Source: Actinomadura mexicana
Lineage (GTDB): Bacteria; Actinomycetota; Actinomycetes; Streptosporangiales; Streptosporangiaceae
Assembly (NCBI RefSeq): GCF_900188105.1
Contig: NZ_FZNP01000014.1
Span: forward strand, 124,001-188,000
DNA: 64,000 nucleotides
Direction: 5' to 3'
In this document: piece by piece, positions 45,344 through 52,126 of the stretch
How positions within the stretch are numbered: the first letter of the stretch is position 1
Layout: every line of letters begins with the position of its first letter
Notes under the pieces: generated by a model
The model's input: only the letters and a program-made list of their open reading frames with translations
What the model was told of the DNA's origin: nothing
The model's database searches: none
Program-made: the position numbers and the translations under genes

Positions 45344-46685
45344 CCTGCTCGGGCCGGTTGTAGCGCGCCTCGGTCTCGCGCGCGCCGCGCTCCGCCGCGG
45401 CGACCGCGGACCCGGCCGCGCGGCGCAGCTGCTGCCCGGCCTGCTGGACGACCTGGACGGGCCGCGCGGGCAGGTGCCGCGAGGCGCCGCGGTGCCGCCG
45501 CCAGTGCTCGCGGGCGCGGGTCCGGTGCTCGACGCGCAGGTTCTCGATGAGCCGGTCGATGTCCATGGACACCTCCCCGTACAGCGGCCACAGGTCGCCG
45601 GCCGCGGCCCGCTCGTGCAGCCGCCGGGTGAGCCGGGCGCGGCGTTCGCGGGCCACGTCCACCCGCACCTCCAGCTCGTGCTCGGCGAGGAACGGCCGCG
45701 CGTCGCGGGTCAGGTCCGAGCGGGCCAGCCGGCCGTAGGAGGCGACGCCGGCGGCGATCCCGGCCAGCGCGTCGCCGAGCTCGCGGCGCAGCTCGTCGTC
45801 GGTCAGCAGCCGGCCCCGGTCGCCGAGCCGCTCGTCGTCGGCCAGGGAGCGGGTCAGCCCGCGCAGCGACAGCGTGAAGTGCTCCATCGTCTCCATGGCG
45901 TTGCGCAGCGCGACGCCCGCGTCGATGAGCCGCCGCGCCCGCGTCCGCGGGTTGAGCCGGACGCTCTCCTCGGCGGCGCCGAGATCCCGGTCGGTGCGGC
46001 CGAGGTCGCGGGCGAGCCGTTCGGCCTCGGCCTGCCAGCGGGCCGCCTCGCCCTCGGTGCGCTCGCCGCGCAGCCCGTCGGCGATGTCGGCGATCAGCTT
46101 CCGCAGCTTCTCGGCGACGTCCTGGACGGCCTCCTCCGCGGGCCGCACCCGCACCGTCGGCACCAGCAGCGTCGCCGCCAGCCCGGTGGCGGCGCCGATC
46201 AGCGTCTCCAGGACGCGGTCGGCGGCGCCCGCCTCGCTCGCCGATCCCAGCGCGAAGATCAGCATCGCGGAGATCGGCGCCTCCAGCACGTGCTCGCCGA
46301 GGCGCAGCACGTGCCCGATGACCAGGGCCGCGAGGATCGTCAGGCCGAGCGTCCACCAGGAGAACCCGATGGTCCCCGCGGCCAGCACCGCGATCAGCAC
46401 TCCCGAGGTGACGGCGGCGACCCGCAGGACGCTCGCCTTGATCGTCTGGTAGACGGAGAACTGCACGACGAGCAGCGCGGTCAGCGGCGCCAGCAGCGGC
46501 TGCGGCCCGCCGGCCGGCAGCAGTGCCAGGGCCAGCACGAACGACAGCGTGGCGGTGATCGTCAGGCGGGCGATGCGGTACGCGGTGGACCGCACCTCCG
46601 TCGCCACGCGCAGCGGCGAGCGGCCGCCGCGATCACCCTCGCCGGCACGGCGGCGGAAGAACACGAGCGACATGCGGTCTGTCAT
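45318..46685 (-). CDS. FUSC/aromatic-acid-exporter-type membrane protein
   Basis: The 455-aa protein has about six membrane helices in its first 180 residues (for example LTITATLSFVLALALLP, LLAPLTALLVVQFSVYQ, VLIAVLAAGTIGF, LIGAATGLAATLLVP). A mostly helical cytoplasmic half of about 270 residues follows, rich in Arg, Glu and Ala. This is the FUSC/ArAE arrangement, linked in other bacteria to export of aromatic acids. ATG 46685 was chosen because it gives a short basic start before the helices; ATG 46673 is possible, and neither has a good ribosome site. The substrate is unknown. Confidence 0.82.
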   Translation of the reverse strand: MTDRMSLVFFRRRAGEGDRGGRSPLRVATEVRSTAYRIARLTITATLSFVLALALLPAGGPQPLLAPLTALLVVQFSVYQTIKASVLRVAAVTSGVLIAVLAAGTIGFSWWTLGLTILAALVIGHVLRLGEHVLEAPISAMLIFALGSASEAGAADRVLETLIGAATGLAATLLVPTVRVRPAEEAVQDVAEKLRKLIADIADGLRGERTEGEAARWQAEAERLARDLGRTDRDLGAAEESVRLNPRTRARRLIDAGVALRNAMETMEHFTLSLRGLTRSLADDERLGDRGRLLTDDELRRELGDALAGIAAGVASYGRLARSDLTRDARPFLAEHELEVRVDVARERRARLTRRLHERAAAGDLWPLYGEVSMDIDRLIENLRVEHRTRAREHWRRHRGASRHLPARPVQVVQQAGQQLRRAAGSAVAAAERGARETEARYNRPEQGEDPPPGG

Positions 46686-46758
46686 TCCCGCGGGCGGGCA
46701 AAGGTCACAGGGATGGACAAAGATCACAAAAACGGCGGAGGGTGGCGAGGGGCGCGGC

Positions 46759-47292
46759 TCACTCCCGCCGGCGAGCGCGGAACGCGGCGACGTTCGTGCG
46801 GTTCGCGCACGCCTCCGAGCAGAACCGGCGCCGCCCCGCCCGCGAGGTGTCGGCGTACACGCGGTCGCAGCCGCCGGCGGCGCAGACGCCCGTCCGGCCG
46901 AGCCCGTGCTCGACGATCAGCTCGGCGAGGTTCATCAGCGTGGTCGCGCGGAACCGCTCCACCAGCCGGGACGACGGCGGCGCGTAGTGCATGTGCAGGC
47001 CGTGCGGCTCGTGGTCGGCGAGGTGCGGGTGCATGGGGATCTCCAGCATCAGCCGGTTCAGCATCGCCGTCGCCTCCTCCGGCCGGCCCGCCTCGAAGAA
47101 GGGGCGCAGGACGCGCCCCCAGCGCCGGAAGTCGGCGGCGTCGGCGTCCTCGAACTCCTGCCAGAAGAACTGGTTCTCCCGCAGGACGCGGCGCAGCGCG
47201 TCCGGGGAGTCGTCCCCGTCGGCGCTCGTCACGGCGTTGACCAGCGCGGCGGCGGCCGCCACCCCGTGGCTCTTGTATCCGGTGATGCGCAT
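46759..47292 (-). CDS. CGNR zinc-finger protein, putative transcription regulator
   Basis: The 177-aa protein has an N-terminal helical ABATE-like domain and a C-terminal CGNR zinc finger: Cys137 and Cys142 (GVCAAGGCDRVYAD), then Cys158 and Cys162 (RRRFCSEACANRTNVAAFRARR). The family is thought to act as stress-related transcription regulators. It is divergent from the 61-aa zinc-ribbon gene. The 78-base intergenic region is strikingly AT-rich compared with its surroundings and holds an inverted repeat that could be its own operator. Confidence 0.9.
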   Translation of the reverse strand: MRITGYKSHGVAAAAALVNAVTSADGDDSPDALRRVLRENQFFWQEFEDADAADFRRWGRVLRPFFEAGRPEEATAMLNRLMLEIPMHPHLADHEPHGLHMHYAPPSSRLVERFRATTLMNLAELIVEHGLGRTGVCAAGGCDRVYADTSRAGRRRFCSEACANRTNVAAFRARRRE

Positions 47293-47322
47293 TACCCGGG
47301 CCTCCGGTCCCGCAGCCGATCA

Positions 47323-47351
47323 GTAACTGTTATCTTACCTATAACCATTAC
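47323..47351. promoter_or_regulatory. Imperfect inverted repeat in an AT-rich divergent promoter
   Basis: GTAACTGTTAT (47323-47333) and ATAACCATTAC (47341-47351) are complementary at 9 of 11 positions around a 7-base spacer. The stretch lies between the CGNR regulator and the 61-aa gene. It includes TATAAC (47340-47345), a possible -10 for the forward gene. A regulator operator is the simplest reading. Confidence 0.5.
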
Positions 47352-47370
47352 AGACGTCCCTGGATGCGCG

Positions 47371-47556
47371 GTGGAATGCCCACGCTGTGGCTGGCCTGAG
47401 TCCGATGTCCACGAGGTGCTGTCGCGGCACCTGACCTCCGAGGGAGTGGTCACGTATACCCGCTGCGCCTGCGGGAGGCCGCAGATGCGCGTCCAGGGCT
47501 TCGAGCCGGGCCCGGTCGTGGCGGCCGGACGCGACGACGCGCCGAAGCACCGCTAG
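47371..47556 (+). CDS. Small zinc-ribbon-like protein
   Basis: The 61-aa frame starts at GTG 47371 and begins directly with two Cys-rich knuckles, ECPRCGWP (Cys3, Cys6) and later YTRCACGRP (Cys32, Cys34), with His14 and His20 between. The spacing suggests a zinc ribbon. The tail is short and basic. A TATAAC box lies 25 bases upstream. It is divergent from the CGNR regulator gene and its stop overlaps the end of the convergent glutamine-synthetase-like gene by four bases. I do not know a function; a nucleic-acid or metal-binding accessory role is possible. Confidence 0.6.
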   Translation: MECPRCGWPESDVHEVLSRHLTSEGVVTYTRCACGRPQMRVQGFEPGPVVAAGRDDAPKHR

Positions 47557-48998
47557 TGCCGCCAGCGGGTGGCGGCGGCCACCTGCTGCGGCGTCGCCCC
47601 GTCCAGCAGGGCGATCTCCCCGCGCCGCACCACCGCCACCGTGTCGGTGACGGCCTCGCCGAGTGCCTCGCGCAGGACGGCGTCGGCCTCGAACGCCGCG
47701 ACCGACTCGGCCAGCGACGCGGGGAGCGGGGCGATGCCCCGCGCGGCGCGCTCCTCCTCCGCCAGGCCCGCCGGGTCCACCTCGACCGGCTCCGGCAGCC
47801 TCAGATCGGCGCCGAGGCCGTCCCGCCCGGCCGCGAGCAGCGCCGCCAGCAGCAGGTACGGGTTGGCGGCGGCGTCCAGGCACTTGACCTCCAGGTTCGC
47901 GGCGGTCGCCCGCTCGCCCTCGGCCCCCGTCACGAACCGCAGCGCGGCCTCCCGGTTCTCCAGCCCCCAGCACGCGTACGCGCCCGACCAGTGCGACGGG
48001 ACCAGCCGCAGGTAGCTCGCCACCGAGGGCGCGCCGACCGCGAGCAGCGCGGGCAGCCGGCGCAGGATGCCCGCGGCGAACGCCTCCCCGGCCGCCGTCA
48101 TACCGTACGGTCCGGGTCCGCCCGCCATCGCGTTCACCGCGCCGTCCGCCGTGCCGTCCCGCCACAGGCTGAGGTGGGCGTGCGCACCGTTGCCGACCGA
48201 TTCGGCCTCGACCTTGGGGGAGAACGAGGCGGCCATCCCATGCCGGATCGTCACCGCCCGGATCGTCTCCCGGACGACCACGGCGGTGTCGGCCGCGCCG
48301 ACCGGGTCCTCGGCGGCCACCGACACCTCGTACTGCCCGGCCGCGTACTCCGGGTGCAGCTGGACGACCGTCACGCCCGTGGCCTTGAGCGACTCCAGAA
48401 GGTCACGCAGATAGCCGGCCAGCTCGGTGACCCGCGTCATCCCGTACGCGGGGCCCCTGCAGGCGGGGGAGAACTCCTCGCCGCCGCCGTCCGACACCGC
48501 CCACTCGATCTCGAACGCGGCCTGCACCGCGAAGCCGCGCCCGGCGAGCCGGTCCGCCTCGCGGCGCAGCAGGGCCCGCGCGTCCAGCGGGTGGACGGAT
48601 CCGTCCTGGCCGTACCGGAGCGCCGGCGCGTGCGCCCAGCCCGGCAGCGCGGCCAGCGGGACGAGCCGGTCCAGGTCGGGATGCAGCCGAAGGTCCCCGC
48701 TCGGGCCGCCGATGTGGCGCCCGGACACGATCGAGTCGTCCAGCAGGAACACGTCGAACACCGGGGACATCCCGACGCCCCACGCCGCGGCGTGCTCCAG
48801 CCGCTCCACCGGGACGGTCTTGGTGCGGGTGATCCCGCTGACGTCCACCCACGTCAGCGCGACCGCCACGATGCCCTCGCCGGCCAGCCTGCGCGCCGCC
48901 TCGGCCGCGCGGGCGCCGAGCCGGGCGCGCTCCCGCCCGTCCAGGGCCTGCCCTCCGGCGTCGTTTCCCTGGAAGGCGGTCTGAGAGGTGGGTTCCAC
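47553..48998 (-). CDS. Glutamine-synthetase-like protein (FluG/GlnA3-type)
   Basis: The 481-aa protein has the GS fold: an N-terminal beta-grasp (VAVALTWVDVSGITRTKTVP) and a catalytic domain with QAAFEIEWAV, VGNGAHAHLSLW, RLVPSHWSGAYACWGLENREAALRF and NLEVKCLDAAANPYLLLAALLA. Usual ligands of ATP, metal and glutamate are retained. It diverges from true GlnA, so it more likely ligates glutamate to an amine other than ammonia (a gamma-glutamyl-polyamine or similar ligase). GTG 48998 has an AGGAG nine bases upstream. It is divergent from an amidohydrolase gene; the same two domains are fused in fungal FluG, so the pair probably acts on one pathway. Confidence 0.88.
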   Translation of the reverse strand: MEPTSQTAFQGNDAGGQALDGRERARLGARAAEAARRLAGEGIVAVALTWVDVSGITRTKTVPVERLEHAAAWGVGMSPVFDVFLLDDSIVSGRHIGGPSGDLRLHPDLDRLVPLAALPGWAHAPALRYGQDGSVHPLDARALLRREADRLAGRGFAVQAAFEIEWAVSDGGGEEFSPACRGPAYGMTRVTELAGYLRDLLESLKATGVTVVQLHPEYAAGQYEVSVAAEDPVGAADTAVVVRETIRAVTIRHGMAASFSPKVEAESVGNGAHAHLSLWRDGTADGAVNAMAGGPGPYGMTAAGEAFAAGILRRLPALLAVGAPSVASYLRLVPSHWSGAYACWGLENREAALRFVTGAEGERATAANLEVKCLDAAANPYLLLAALLAAGRDGLGADLRLPEPVEVDPAGLAEEERAARGIAPLPASLAESVAAFEADAVLREALGEAVTDTVAVVRRGEIALLDGATPQQVAAATRWRH

Positions 48999-49096
48999 GG
49001 TTGCTGGCTCCTGGTCGGACGGCGGCGGAGGTGAACACGCTCCGTAAGGGCATCGTAGGGAGAACGCAGTCGTGTTTCCGGGAGGATGCGAGAGCC

Positions 49097-50212
49097 GTGC
49101 TGGAGTATCTGGAGTCGCTGCGGCTGGTCGACCACCACTGCCACGGTGTCCTCGGCAAGGACCTCGGCAGGACGGCGTTCGAGGAGATGCTCACCGAGGC
49201 GGAGACCGCGGGACCGCCCGGCGTGAGCATGTTCGACACCCAGGTCGGGTTCGCGCTGCGGCGCTGGTGCCCGCCCGTCCTGGACCTCGGCGCCCACGCC
49301 GAGCCCGACGAGTACCTGGCGCGCCGGGCCGAGCTGGGCGCCGCCGAGGTCAACCGGCGGTTCCTGGCCGCCGCCGGGCTCGACGCGCTCTGCGTCGACA
49401 CCGGCTACGCACCGGAGGTGATCCTCGACCCGCCCGGCCTCGGCCGGCTGGCCGGGGCGCAGGCGCACCAGATCGTCCGGCTGGAGTCCGTCGCGGAGCG
49501 GGTGGCGGCGGACGGCGTCGAGGCGGGGCGGTTCGCCGGCGAGGTGCGGTCCCGGCTCCAGGCCGCGGACGCCGTGGGGGCCAAGTCGATCGCCGCCTAC
49601 CGGGCCGGGCTGGAGCTGTCGGGCGCGCGGCCGTCGGAGGCGGAGGTCGCCGGCGCGGCCGGGCGGCTGATGCTCGCGGCGGAGGGCACCGGCGCCCCGC
49701 CGCGCGTGTGCGACGAGGTCCTGCACCGGTTCCTCGTCTGGTGCGCGGTGGACGCCGGGCTGCCCGTCCAGTTCCACGTCGGCTACGGGGACGCGGACGC
49801 CGACCTGCGCCGCGGTGACCCGCTGCTGCTCGTCGAGCTGCTGCGCGCCATGGACCCCGTCCCCGCGATGCTGCTGCACAACTACCCGTTCCACCGGCAC
49901 GCCGGGTACCTGGCGCAGGTGCTGCCGAACGTGTACGTCGACGCGGGCCTGGCGACCCACAACCTCGGGCACCGCTCGCCCGTGCTCATCGCCGAGCTGC
50001 TGGAGCTGGCGCCTTTCGGGAAGGTGCTCCACTCCTCGGACGCCTTCGGGCTGGCCGAGCTCTACCACCTCGGGGCGCTGCTGTTCCGGCGCGGGCTCGC
50101 CGGGTTCCTGGCCGGCGGCGTGGAGGACGGCGCCTGGACGGCCCGCGACGCCGAGCGGGTCGCGGGGCTGGTCGCGTCCGGCAACGCCCGCCGGGTCTAC
50201 GGTCTGGGGTGA
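49097..50212 (+). CDS. Amidohydrolase-family enzyme (FluG N-terminal type)
   Basis: The 371-aa protein is a TIM-barrel metal hydrolase. It shows the first metal motif DHHCHG (His13-His16), Lys in GAKSIAAYRAGL, QFHVGYGD, LLHNYPFHRHAG, and a late Asp in LHSSDAFGLAELY. This set matches the amidohydrolase 2 family and the N-terminal half of FluG. GTG 49097 is chosen because the product starts just before the first strand (EYLESLRLVDHHCH); GGAGG at 49081 is eleven bases upstream, rather far. GTG 49031 is an alternative. It may cleave a gamma-glutamyl or similar amide made by the divergent GS-like protein (inference). Confidence 0.85.
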   Translation: MLEYLESLRLVDHHCHGVLGKDLGRTAFEEMLTEAETAGPPGVSMFDTQVGFALRRWCPPVLDLGAHAEPDEYLARRAELGAAEVNRRFLAAAGLDALCVDTGYAPEVILDPPGLGRLAGAQAHQIVRLESVAERVAADGVEAGRFAGEVRSRLQAADAVGAKSIAAYRAGLELSGARPSEAEVAGAAGRLMLAAEGTGAPPRVCDEVLHRFLVWCAVDAGLPVQFHVGYGDADADLRRGDPLLLVELLRAMDPVPAMLLHNYPFHRHAGYLAQVLPNVYVDAGLATHNLGHRSPVLIAELLELAPFGKVLHSSDAFGLAELYHLGALLFRRGLAGFLAGGVEDGAWTARDAERVAGLVASGNARRVYGLG

Positions 50213-50254
50213 GCTGATCTTTCGGATGGAACGGGTAAGTCGGGAGGAACCGGG

Positions 50255-51643
50255 ATGGCCGCACGTGAACGCCTGCTCGTCGTCGGGGGCGACGCCGCGG
50301 GGATGAGCGCCGCGTCCCAGGCCCGCAGGCTGCGCGGCCCGGACGAGCTGGAGATCGTCGCCGTGGAGCGCGGGCACCACGCGTCCTACTCGGCGTGCGG
50401 CATCCCCTACTTCGTCGGCGGCGTGGTGGAGGAACTGGACGCGCTCGTCGCCCGCACGCCCGCGCAGTTCCGCGAGCGCGGCATCGACCTGCGGCTGCGC
50501 ACCGAGGCCGTGGAGATCGACCCGGGCGGCGGCCGGGTGCGGATCCGCTCCCTCGACGGGGGCGGCGAGCGCTGGGAGCCCTACGACCAGCTCGTGATCG
50601 CGACCGGCGCCGTTCCCGCGCGCCCGGACCTGCCCGGCGTGGACGCGAAGGGCGTGCACGGCGTGCAGATCCTCGACGACGGCGTGGCGATCCGCCGCGC
50701 CGTCGAGGAGGGGAGTCCGCGCCGCGCCGTCGTGGTCGGCGGCGGCTACATCGGCCTGGAGATGGCCGAGGCGATGGTGATGCGCGGCCTGGAGGTCTCG
50801 CTCGTCGACTTCGCCGACCAGCCGATGCGCACCCTCGACCCGGACATGGGCGCGATCGTCGCGGACGCGATGCGCGGCATCGGCGTGCGGCTGTACCTGG
50901 GGGAGCCGGTCGAGGGCTTCGACACCTCCCCGGACGGGCACGTCACCGCGGTCCGGACGCGGAACCACACGCTGCCCGCCGACCTGGTCGTCCTCGGGCT
51001 CGGCGTGCGGCCGGCCTCCGGGCTGGCCGAGGGCGCCGGGATCGAGACCGGCCCGACCGGCGGGATCGTCACCGACCGGCGGATGCGCACCCGCGCCGAG
51101 CGGGTGTGGGCGGCGGGCGACTGCGTCGAGACCCGCCACCTGGTGTCGGGCGCGCCGGTCGCGATCGCGCTCGGCACGCACGCCAACAAGCAGGGCCGCG
51201 TCGCCGGGATCAACATCGGCGGCGGCTACGCCACCTTCCCCGGCGTGGTCGGCACGGCCGTCTCCAAGATCTGCCGGGTGGAGGTCGCGCGGACCGGGCT
51301 GAACGAGGCCGAGGCCGCCGCGGCCGGGTTCGAGACGCTGAGCGCGGCCGTCGAGTCCACCACCCGGGCCGGCTACATCCCGGGCGCCGCCGCGATGACC
51401 ACCAAGCTGATCGCCGAGCGCCGCTCCGGGCGGCTGCTCGGCGCGCAGATCGTCGGCGAGGAGAACGCCGCCAAGCGCGTCGACGGCCTGGCGATCGCGC
51501 TGTGGAACGGGATGACGGTCGAGGAGATGACGGGCCTCGACCTCGGTTACGCGCCGCCGTTCGCGCCCGTCTGGGACCCCGTCCTGGTCGCCGCCCGCAA
51601 GGCCGCCGACGCCGTCGAGCGGGACATGCGCTCCGAGTCCTGA
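50255..51643 (+). CDS. FAD-dependent pyridine nucleotide-disulfide oxidoreductase (CoA-disulfide-reductase-like)
   Basis: The 462-aa flavoprotein begins with the FAD-binding LLVVGGDAAGMSAASQARR. It holds the single catalytic Cys48 in SYSACGIPYFVGG, as in CoA-disulfide reductases and NADH oxidases of that class. The NAD site is VVVGGGYIGLEMAEA, the second FAD motif is VWAAGDCVE, and the dimerisation domain starts near 330 (FPGVVGTAVSKI). Start ATG 50255 has GGGAGG about nine bases upstream. It is 42 bases downstream of the amidohydrolase and could share its transcript. Its substrate could be CoA disulfide, another low-molecular thiol or oxygen. Confidence 0.9.
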   Translation: MAARERLLVVGGDAAGMSAASQARRLRGPDELEIVAVERGHHASYSACGIPYFVGGVVEELDALVARTPAQFRERGIDLRLRTEAVEIDPGGGRVRIRSLDGGGERWEPYDQLVIATGAVPARPDLPGVDAKGVHGVQILDDGVAIRRAVEEGSPRRAVVVGGGYIGLEMAEAMVMRGLEVSLVDFADQPMRTLDPDMGAIVADAMRGIGVRLYLGEPVEGFDTSPDGHVTAVRTRNHTLPADLVVLGLGVRPASGLAEGAGIETGPTGGIVTDRRMRTRAERVWAAGDCVETRHLVSGAPVAIALGTHANKQGRVAGINIGGGYATFPGVVGTAVSKICRVEVARTGLNEAEAAAAGFETLSAAVESTTRAGYIPGAAAMTTKLIAERRSGRLLGAQIVGEENAAKRVDGLAIALWNGMTVEEMTGLDLGYAPPFAPVWDPVLVAARKAADAVERDMRSES

Positions 51644-51666
51644 TCCGCTCTGTCGGTGATCTCCCC

Positions 51667-51672
51667 TACGGT
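51667..51672 (+). promoter_or_regulatory. Candidate -10 element TACGGT, leaderless start of the mini-DUF4132 gene
   Basis: TACGGT ends eight bases before ATG 51681, and no ribosome site is present. The same hexamer at the same distance precedes the full-length DUF4132 gene. No convincing -35 is seen. Confidence 0.5.
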
Positions 51673-51680
51673 GTGACCTC

Positions 51681-52112
51681 ATGGCGACTGCGGGGCCGGT
51701 GGCGGCCGGCGAGAGCATCTGGGAGATGCCGGACGTGTGGCGGCGGATCGCCCATCCCCGCCGGGACCGTCCGGGCCCGTGGCCGCGGGCGCGGATCGAC
51801 GCCGCGGCGGCGGGCAGGGCGCGGGCGCTGGTGGAGGCCTCCAGAGCCGATGTCGAGGACGTCCTCGCGCTGCCCGGCACGGCGCCCGAACTGGCCGAGA
51901 ACGGCCTGCCGTTCGCCGCCTGCGCCTTCGCCGGGCTGTCCGACATCACGGCCGACTACCCGCAGGTGGGGAGCAAGGCGACCTGGAGGGTGTGCGGTGG
52001 GGCGAGCCGTCCCGAGCAGAGGTGGCTCGGCGGCGGCGCCACGGGGTCCTTCGCCGACCTCGACCCGGTCACCGTGTCCGAGATCCTCGCCGACCTGGCG
52101 ACGCTCAGCTGA
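51681..52112 (+). CDS. Mini-DUF4132 protein: N-terminal cap and C-terminal tail only
   Basis: The 143-aa protein has no annotated-type domain of its own but matches two distant parts of the 1101-aa DUF4132 protein at 56877. Its first 90 residues share PD.WRR..H.RR..PGP and GLPFAACAF (compare GVAFAACAL). Its last 15 residues read DPVTVSEILADLATLS, against HPVTASEILSDLTTLA at the very end of the large protein. The entire central part, about 900 residues, is missing. No signal or membrane segment is present. It ends 14 bases before the short DUF4132 gene, so the two are co-transcribed. It could be an internally deleted relic or a small regulator that mimics the ends of the big protein. Codon use looks like a normal gene. 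Confidence 0.75.
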   Translation: MATAGPVAAGESIWEMPDVWRRIAHPRRDRPGPWPRARIDAAAAGRARALVEASRADVEDVLALPGTAPELAENGLPFAACAFAGLSDITADYPQVGSKATWRVCGGASRPEQRWLGGGATGSFADLDPVTVSEILADLATLS

Positions 52113-52126
52113 GGAAGAGAACCCCC

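Noticed and set aside
47335..48165. Minus-strand frame overlapping the glutamine-synthetase-like gene and the zinc-ribbon gene
   Set aside because: Arg/Gly-rich shadow; the GS motifs are in the other minus frame and the Cys motifs are on the plus strand.
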